Translations under genes and position numbers: made by a program
Assembly: GCA_949825025.1 (NCBI GenBank)
Contig: OX463785.1
Coordinates: 10,417,971-10,481,970, forward strand
Source: Siphlonurus alternatus
Lineage: Eukaryota > Arthropoda > Insecta > Ephemeroptera > Siphlonuridae
DNA: 64,000 nucleotides
Reading direction: 5' to 3'
The notes under the pieces: generated by a model
Told to the model about the DNA's origin: nothing
The model's input: only the letters and a program-made list of their open reading frames with translations
Databases searched by the model: none
Shown here: one piece after another, positions 24,201 to 34,736 of the stretch
How positions within the stretch are numbered: position 1 is the first letter of the stretch
Layout: each line of letters starts with the position of its first letter

Positions 24201-27200
24201 ATTTGGTATGAATTGTTCTGGTAGCTCCGGGAACCATAACATCAATGGCTGTCAACTATGATGTATTGTGTTACATATGATAGTAGCTGTGTCAAGTGCT
24301 GAATGGTTCTAGCAGATCCCGGTAATTCAGTATAATTCTTTACAGATTCTTTATTCATTAAAAGCTTTCACAGTTTTAATGGGCCATTCGATGCCACACA
24401 CTCAACTTCATCATCACTTTGAATTGATCAATTGAATACCATTTTGCTAAAATTCAATATATATAATAATTTTAAATACATTATTAAATAGAAATAAATG
24501 TGTCAAAAATTATTTTAAAAATAAATAAATACTAATATCAATTACATAATAAATTAAAAAATTATAAATTATTATAATTAAATTAAAAAATAATATTTTG
24601 AAAATTTATTTTAAAATTATGGAAAACTAATGACAAAATAAAAACTATAAATTTTACACTTCCACAATGCACCTCAATGGGGGAACACTGTCTCTGCGTC
24701 CCAAATGTCCATTCTCGCCTACTACCCTTCCCTACAATGGTGACGAAATTTAGGGCGCATCATATGCGCCCTACTTATATAGCGGCCATATTGGAGGGGA
24801 TGGGAAAGTTCATTTAGGGCCCCTACAAGGGACGAGAAAATGATTTGGGACGCAGGGTAACTCTCACCTGGACATGATACCGAAGTCGATGAAGCACGCC
24901 AGGAGGGTGTACTTCATGAGAGGTCCGGAGAACAGTGATACGTTTTGCTGCCAAAGCACCACCAGACGACGTCCAATTCGTCGGCACAGTGGTGCCTCTG
25001 CCGGCAGACTCTCCTTCCTCATCGGAGAACCATCTTGGTTCAGCGTCAGGTGAGACACCTCAGCCGCCAGTCTCTTCACCTGAGGAAGACATAATGTCAA
25101 TAAAGATGACGTCACAATTCATGGTGTCTTTCGTGGCAGAGATTGCCTCCTCATAATGATCTCTACTGGATGACCTCTAACTACTGTTGACTTCTACAAC
25201 ACTAAAATTAATCACTTGTGGTATTGGTATCGTCTTATCACATTCAGCGTTTTGATGCGATCATTTCTAACTCCTTTATGACCTCAGCCATGGTATGATC
25301 TCTAAAATACTCATAAACTCGCTCATGTCCCTCCTGGTTTTGGTGATGAAGTCCATCTTCAGCACGGTAACAAGATGACCTCCAAACTTTTGAATAACCT
25401 CTATGTGACCTCTAGCTACATATTAGACCACGTCGCTGCCAGTGTTGGTCACGAAGAGCCTCCTGAACACGGTGACCAGCCTGATATGATGACCTCTAAA
25501 CCACCTCTGGAACACTCACGTTGTACTCGGCCACATCACGGCCAGTGTTGGTCACGAAGAGCCTCCTGAGCACGATGAGCGCCTCGTCGTGGTGGCCCCT
25601 GACCAGCAGGAACTTGGGGGTCTCGGGGAAGAAGAAGTGAAGGACGAGCGCCACAACGAGGCTGGGGGCGCCACACAGCAGCACGAAGACGCGCCATGAG
25701 CGGAACATCAGTCCGGCGACAACTTGCCACTCCAGCGCCAAAGGAATGATCGCCCAGGCCAGACCTGTTAGACATAGACTAAGATTGTACGGGTCCCTTC
25801 ATCGACGTAGTTTTTATTTCCTACCTCATCCCGAAGCTATTTTCATGATTGAAATTTTTCATCAGTAGTCATGATACTGCAAAGGTTTTATTGTATTTTA
25901 TAATGCAACCTCAATTATTGGAAGAAATTATTATTATACAAAAATTATTACGTATTGTAGTATAATTTAAAATTTTGAAACAAAAAATAGTACAAAATGT
26001 TAAGAGCAAAGGAAGGGAGAGGTTCTGGTCATTTTGTTCGTGTCTGATTCTTGAAAATTTGCCAACATGTTAGTACTCTTCTTACGAACTTGCAATGTAG
26101 CTAAAATTTTAAAGTGCAAATACGAATAGCAAGACCAGAAATCTTCCATTTCTGACTGCTTCCGGCTGGAATTTTAAATTAATTTGACTGTGTACGTTGA
26201 ACCTCATATAAAGTGCGAAGAATGTAAGGTTACCACCGGATATATTTATTTTTATTGATTCATTTCTCCCAATACAATTAAACATGGTATAGCATAGGGT
26301 GGGGATAACATGCAAAGCGTAAAAATACACCACAACACATAAGTAGCTGAAAGTAGAAGGATTTTGGCTAAACTACGGAAATAGATCTCAGGGAGATAAA
26401 AATATATTTAAGGGATTTTAACCAATCTGTAAAGTTTTAGGTATTTCATGATCATGGTTCATCCAAAATCCTTCCACTTCCGGCTTCTTCCGGTGGTAAC
26501 CTTATACTTGTAGAACTATAGACGGGGAGATTCTTACCTGGCACGGCGCACACTCCGAGTACCCAGAACACCTCCAGTCGACACAGGTTGAGGTCACAGT
26601 GCCTGTAGTCGAGGAATTCGCTCATATAGGGAAACACCACGCTGGTGGCGCCAATTATCCTGTAGTGGCAAGAAACAAAACTATCAAAAATTGCAATAAA
26701 ATTTAATGAGGAACTACAACCGACAAAAGTAATGGAGTATTGTCCTCAATTTTTTTTATTGCAGAAATGGATAGAGCGTGCAAAGTTATGCTACCCTGAT
26801 TTTTTTAAGATTTTTTAGAGCCCGGGAAGTATTTTTAAAAAATTATTGAAAGTCCTTTTTGTGACGTCACGCGGCGGCAAGCCCTATCTTTTTCTTAAGG
26901 AGCGGCGTCTCGTGACGTCACAAAAATAACTTTCAATAATTTTTTAAAAATAGTTCCCGGGCTCTAAAAAATCTGAAAAAAATCAGGGTAGCATAACTTT
27001 GCACCTTCTATCCATAAAAAAACTTGAGGTCAATACTCCATTCAAAATTCTTTTAATATTTTTATTTTTTTTACGAATATATTCATATATGCATGACACA
27101 TCTTGAGGTTTATAGGACTATTAAGCCAACAGTAAATAATAAACGTAATTAACTTAAATTTTATTACAATAAATTTAAAATCATGTTATTTAACTCCCTA

Positions 27201-30200
27201 TAATTAATTTCTTTGTTCAATATAATTTATGATTATTTTGTACTTTTTTCATTGAATCATGTCATAATTATTGTAATTATCTTTTTCCTTAGCAGCATTC
27301 ATATTTAGCCATTGTTACCTGAATGTTGTATTATCCAATGACGCACTGGGTTAATATTAAATTAAAAATTAACAGTATTTAAATTTTAAGCGATTAATTA
27401 AGGATGAATTTAAAATTTAACATTAATAACAAAAATGTAGTACAAAGTTTTGTCAATATAAAATTTAAATTTATTTGCAAATTAAAAAATAAACTAAATA
27501 AATTAACATATTTAAGGAACATTAATATTTGTTTTAAATAATCATTTACTCATTCATCAACGAGTCGTATACATTTATAAAAAAAATGTCATTTAAAATA
27601 TAATGATAAATATTTAATTAATAATTTATTATTACCATAATTGATTTTATTTAAAAGTAATTAAAACATATTATACATATTAATTTCATCTATACCACAT
27701 ATGGGCATTTGTAAATTACTTACTTTTAAGTGCAAAAGGATATTCATATTGAATTTTATTTCACTTTTCGGACTTTACCTCTGCCGGTGTTCGATGTAAT
27801 CCTTCTGTGTGTAGTATATTGCGATGGTCACTTAGTGTTCTCTCAGAACACCTGAGGAAGAGAGCGGTTGACTCTCGAAACGTAGTGATATGTGTAGTAC
27901 ATGAAAGTGTTAGTGACGTGCACGAACACTAAGTGACCATCGCAACATACTACACACAGAAGGATTACATCGAACACCGGCAAAGGTAAAAGTCCGAAAA
28001 GTGAAATAAAATTCAACATATGGGCATGTCCGATTGTTATGATAATTTTCAATGTTTAAAAACTTGGGTTTTGTGATCCTCTACTCACCTCCGAAAATTA
28101 AAAAAAATATCAGATAATGCGGTAGGTTATCCATGTTCGGCTTTTTTACATAGACATGAGCAGACATTGGGTTCAGAACATTAATTGTGTTTAGATCTAT
28201 GTAACTCACCCAAAACCATTGAAGAATCTACAAGCGAGGAAGAGTGGGAAGTTTGGTACCAAACTCGACAGCAGCGCCGCCACGAAGTCCATGACGAGAG
28301 ACCAAACTAAGACGGTCTTACGTCCTCTCGTGTCCGCCATGGAGCCCCACAGATAGGAGCCCACGATCATACCTGTCAACATGGTGACGTCATAGATCAG
28401 TGACGTCATCGGTGCACAACTATTGTCAAATTTACATGACGTTCCTTCCGGAAGTAGCTGCAAGTGAAAGGTTTCTGATCTTCTTATTCGTATTTCAGTG
28501 TTACAAACTCACACATTGGTCAGTACTTTTATTTCAAACTAAAGTTTCAAAACTCAATTAAAAACAGAAGAGCGGCAAATTTACACTTCTGGCTACTTCC
28601 GGAAGGAATATCAAATTAATTTCACCATATAGTTCAACAAATGAAAGATTAACACATGAAGTAGCCGGGAGAGGAAAGTTTATGGCTGAATTATGAACAT
28701 GAAAGCTATAGAAATTTGCAGTGAGGTTGAAATTCATGAAAAGTTTAAGGTTCAAAACTGAAATAGGAAATCCAGCAACCTTGCACTTCCGGATACTTTC
28801 CGCTGATGATCTTTTATTGTTGGATATAACGAGTCAAATTTAATTTTAGAAGTAAATTTCCTGTCAGTGGTCTAATTAAGTAAACCACTTAATAATAACC
28901 ACAAGTTTCTAACTTAAATTATACTATTGTTATAATATATATAATATTATTATAGTACATTACAATGGAAACAGTCCGTAAGAGTAAAATCTATTATCAC
29001 TATTTCACTATCGGGAATTTTGCCTAATACGTAATATGAAATTTGGGCTGAAGATTTATTTTTATTTTACTGATTAAAATTGATAATGAACTTTTCATTT
29101 CCTCTGATAATGCTGATAATGCACAAAACTCATGTGCAGTGACAAATCCCTTGATTCAAAAGCTCGCCTTAAAAAAATAAGGCTTCTATATAATATCAAT
29201 AGCTGATTTGTTAAGGCAAATAGATTTGATATTCCTTAAACGGTGCATAGATGGTAAATATTAGGCCTGTTCGTAAACCCTGCTCGGTGTACACTTTCTA
29301 CACCCAATCGACCTTATATCCCATGTACATAAGGTCGATTGGGTGCAGAAAGTGTACACCGAGCAGGGTTTACGAACAGGCCTATAGTTTACGCCCCCTT
29401 GACATAATCTCTGTTGATGAAAGAGCTGCCAATTATGGCAGAGGTAGCAAACAAGGGTTGTTGTTTATTCCTTCTTTTGCTAGCTCAGAGGCTCATCAAA
29501 AATCTTTTTACATTAGGGTGTGTCATGCTTGGAACAATTTACCCCTCGGTATTAGATCTCTTAATTTAAATGGCTCATTATTTTTTTCAAAATTAAATGC
29601 TTATTATTTATTGAGTCATTCATTGTAAATAGTTTGTTTATTGACTTTTTGTGTTGTTTACACGCTTAATTATAATAATTATTTACACGCATGTTATCTT
29701 ATTGTTATGTTTTCCTCGATATTATTATTTTAATCGTTAAAAGGGATACTATTCGCAACATCGTTGTGATTTGTTCGGTAAAGGACTGTTATAGTGTCAC
29801 CTGCCAACTGTTATGTATGTAACATGTGGGAAATATAATAAAATAAAAAATCTACTAACGTGGATTTTACTAAGAGCAAAATTTAAATAATATCAGACCA
29901 TTACTTATATGGTCAGGCCAGAATCAAACTCGGAGAGATGGTAATATTTAACATGAAATTACGAGTTCTCTGTTATATTAAATTATTTATTTAAATAAAA
30001 AAAATAAATTTATAAAACTGCAAGATAATTTTGGTATTTTTTTATAAATTTTAATTTAATATTTTTTTGTTTTTAATTTTATAAATTAAAAAAAATTTTG
30101 TTCTAATATAATTGATATTTTTTTATTTTTTTTACAAACAAGACTAATTAAAGTAAAGTGCGCGCTAGAAAAAAAATTGGAGTTAGTATTTTCTAAAAAT

Positions 30201-33200
30201 AGTTCAAGTCGTCCTCCATATCAAACCAAAATTCAAAAAATTCTATCTCAAATAGGTTTGCCAGAAAAAAATTCCAAAGTCAGAGTGAACGCGTCGCTTA
30301 ACATGGGGCCTTACCTGACAAAGACCCTCGAATATCTCGAAAAAATACACCGTTAGGTGGTATGAAAAAAATATAGTGATGTTCTATGACCCAAGCTTTA
30401 ACCAAAAACCGATTAAAAAATTTTTCGCTCGAATCCATTTTTCCGTAAAAAAATAATAAAAAATCTTATGGGAATTAACATGGTAGATTTTCTTGATTTT
30501 TTTACGGAAAAATGGATTAGAGAGAAAATTTTTTTAATCGGTTTTTGGTTAAAGCTTGGGTCATAGAACATCACTATATTTTTTTCATACCACCTAACGG
30601 TGTATTTTTTTGAGATATTCGAGGGTTTTTGTCAGGTAAGGCCCCATGTTAAGCGACGCGTTCACTCTGACTTTGGAATTTTTTTATGGCAAACCTATTT
30701 GAGATAGAATTTTTTTAATTTTGGTTTGTTATGGAGGACGACTTGAACTATTTTTAGAAAATACTAACTCAACTTTTTTTTCTAGCGCGCACTTTACTTT
30801 CAACTATTATATTTTAGTATTTTTATTTTATTTAAACAACGTAAAATTAAAATAGTTACATACGATAAAAGACACGATTAACGTAACTGTTAAAATAATT
30901 GTATTTTCTCTTCATTTTAAGTACGTCAATTATACAATTTACGTTCATTTATGGCGTCATTTCAAAGTACTGTAATTGTATGTAATGTTTTTACATTCTT
31001 ACACATTGTTGTTACCCTTCTTATCATGTACTGTATGTGAAGCGACACAAAGTAATACAACATACGTCATAAAAAACAATTTAAAAAACTCAATTGAATT
31101 CATGTTAATGCTTTTGTGGAAAAACCTAAATTTTTTATAGCAATTTTGTTCTCCATTTAACTTGTTTTTCCTCTTGTTTGTAATGTCTTCAGTAATAGAG
31201 GTTTTAAGTGTTCCCCGTCCGGAAAATTTTCTCTATAAGCCACCATGTTAGAAATTTGACATTTTTTCTCATTAACTATTAAAGCTATATTATATAATAT
31301 ACTATGCATTATGCATATTATGGATTTTGTTTTTCTCTCATTTTGTTGAAGAAATTATTTAATGAGATTATTATGGAAGTGATAAGTTGATATATTATAC
31401 TCTTTGTGCAGATTCATAAGGAATAACATTTAACAGATACTAATAAATATTTTTTTGTTCATATATTGAATGAATTATTGAAGAATTATTACTGATGAAT
31501 TGGCATTATTATTGAATTATTGAATGTATTGATAAGGGCCATATTATTTTATTTAATGTTAATATTTCTTGTTTTAATGTGTTATTTATTAAATATGGAC
31601 GTACATCGCAACATGTGATTGATGAATATTATTGACGTGCTTATATTGTTGTACATGCAATCGAATGGCAATAAAAAATTATGAATTATAATTTGAAATC
31701 CTCGCCTACCCCCCCCCCCAATCAATTAGAGGTTCTGATAATGAATCAAGAACCTATTTATCTCTAAAAAAATTCTTTAATGCCAAAAAAAATACATTCG
31801 ATTTATTTTTACATAGATTTGGATAGGACAGCAAAATCAGCTGACTTGAAGCCTCTATTGGGAGATAGTTTGTAACGCATAGTACCACATTGGCCGGCAC
31901 GATCGAGCTGAAGTACAAACAAGTACCTCTGATGAAAAACTAAATGAACATATTGCCCATCTACTTATATGAGTAGTATACATGTAAAATAACTTTGCAG
32001 AAATAATTTTTATTTAAATTAAAATTTCACCTTATTTATCACTTCCATACCATACAGTAATACATGTAATATATGCAACGATAACTGCATTATAATCGCT
32101 CATTTATTAAAACCATAATAATATATGTGCATTAAACACACAATTGACGACTCATAAAAATAACGTCCTTCTTTAACCTAATAGACGTATTAAACTTCGT
32201 CATATGAACGTATAGTGTAACGGTACAATCGGTACATCAAGTAAACAGTTAAATGCATTAACAATACCGAAGTTTTTAGGCTTTAAGAGAGTATAAATTT
32301 AATCCCAATTTTAATATGGCCAAAGAGAAAAATATAGCAAAAGAAAAATCTTATGTATTCAGGGATTCTCCCCAAATAGTTTTTAACAAGAAAAATGTTA
32401 ATAATTTCTACATTTTTAAACACGAACCTGTGACGTCACAGCACGCGACATGCCCCGTAGTGAGTGACTCTCCAGGATGTCATGTTTTACATTGTAGCAC
32501 GCGCACCAGCACTATTATACGTCTGTCACCTGATACGTAACCTACCTTTACAAAGTTCGTTAGGGTGTTAGTAGTGAAAAATTGTCTGTTGAGCTATTTT
32601 CTATGATAATAATGGTGAATTTACAACTTGTCATCTATCGAATTAGTGGTTTAAGATGTAAGAGGTTTTAGCTATTTATTAATTTGTGAAACTTTTCTGT
32701 TAGATGATACATAAGAATTTTGCTCTAAAAATAAAAATATAATAAAGATATTTAACAAAAAAAATGTATTACAAAATATTGTTTGCAATAAAAATGCACA
32801 TAAGTTAAAGTTAAGGACAAATCTCAGTTAATTGTCCCTGAAATAAACAAGACTTACAGGGGAATTAATAAAATTCACCATCAATATAGGTCATGGTATA
32901 CAAATTTTTAAGTGGATTTGTCACACCAGTTTTGTGAAAATTGAGGTAGTAGTTTAACATGGAGCCTTACGGAAAAGAACCGGAGATGGAGCTGTTGTGA
33001 GGCAACCACCACCTTGAATTTGGCCAAACCATAAGCGATTTAATTAAAGATCACATACTCAATTTTTGAAAATTTATTTCATTCGATTACGTCTGACAAA
33101 TATTTTCAATACAACATTAAACACCCAAAAATACTGAAATTAATTGTTTTAATAGTAAATAAATTATCTGCAATAGCCTATTATTAAACTATTATATTTA

Positions 33201-34653
33201 TGTTATTTATATTATTGTATATTTCTAACCATCTTTATCGAATGTAATTAGTTGTTAAAATATGAGGTTTCGGTTCTCATCAATTCTCATGATGTGATTT
33301 TTAGTTGTAATTTTTTGTCAACAACGTACAAATTATTAAAAAATTTGTTATTTATTGTCTTATTAAATATAAAATATAATATTCAAAATTAAATTAACAT
33401 AATGTTTGCAATACAATTTATAAATTTAAAATTTTTACAATTAAATTTTTATATTTGTCAGAAGTTTTATTTTTAATGTTGATGATAGAAGTAGAGAAAT
33501 ATTCCATTTAATTTACTTATTTATAATTTTATTTCAATCATTAATTAAAGACAACAATTTGAGTGCAGAAATAGGCGGGCCATCGAATGAGCAAGTATTA
33601 GAAATTGGCAAAATGACCAATACAGTGAGAAAACGAAGAAACAGCAAAATTTAAAGGGACAACTTCCCTGATATTAATTGCATATTTGGATTTTGAGCAC
33701 CTCGAACCATCAATATTTTGTTGAATCCCTTAAAATTGTGCTGCAAAGCGCTGTGACGTCATATAGGCATGCAAATATTTAACACGTAAGCGTAGGTAAA
33801 GAGTTGCATGACTATGACGTCACAATGTCTTTCTCCTCGATTTTGAGGTTGTTAGAGAGATCAACAACTTCTGACAAAAATTTAGAATACATAAATCAAA
33901 AGTGCTCTATCCAATTACGCAATTACAGAAATTCCAGCATGAACGTTGTACATTGTCGAATATAAAATTTTCAAACTGTACTATATAATTGTGGTTCCCC
34001 TGGCTTTGGACCATTGCACTTCCGGTTCATTGACAAAAGCTGTAGCTTCCATTCTAGCTGAGGTTTCCACGTTTCCCTCAGTTGCAGGGAAATACCGGGA
34101 TGGATTGCAAGGCCGTGATCACCCCCGTTCCGGAAGAGTCCGCGAAACGCTCAAGTTAGGGTTTCGGAAGGTTCGGGTTTTCTAAGTACTATGTAATTAT
34201 AGCAATTATATAGAAGTACCCAATAGGGTTTGATAAAAAATTTAAATTTCACTCACCAACTAGTGGCGTGGCGTTTAGTTCTCCCTTATCAGCTGACGAC
34301 ATGTCGAAGTCACACTCGGCTGCCGGGAGAACGAACGATAGCGTTGTGGTGCCAATGGCGCAGCACATGTAAACGCTGCCACACAGCATAAGAAGCCAGA
34401 AGTGGAACCGGCCATATCCTGCACATCAGAGTAGTTACATGAACAATTTGTTTAATTATGAGGGAGTTATTAAACTGGAAATTAGTCATCGTCTCAGAAA
34501 TATTCCCTTCACGACCTTTGTATTTCATAGGAAAACCGTTTATAATTGCATGAACAAATTACTCAATTCAATGAGGGTGATTATTTATATAATATAAAAT
34601 ATAATAAAATTATATAATATATATTATAATACATTAATATAAAATCATACATT

Positions 34654-34736
<83 letters not shown>

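Larger units (their letters stand above)
30801..34256 (-). other. Large intron of SV2-like paralog 2, right part
   Basis: AT-rich without open coding stretches or good exon borders in family frame. Only a SINE fragment (34045-34175) and a dispersed 'taacatggagccttacgg' repeat around 32960 are noticeable. Confidence 0.45.

Noticed and set aside
29251..29385. N-terminal part of the plus-strand ORF preceding the LINE remnant
   Set aside because: It is translation of a perfect inverted repeat; only the segment after about 29386 resembles retrotransposon protein.
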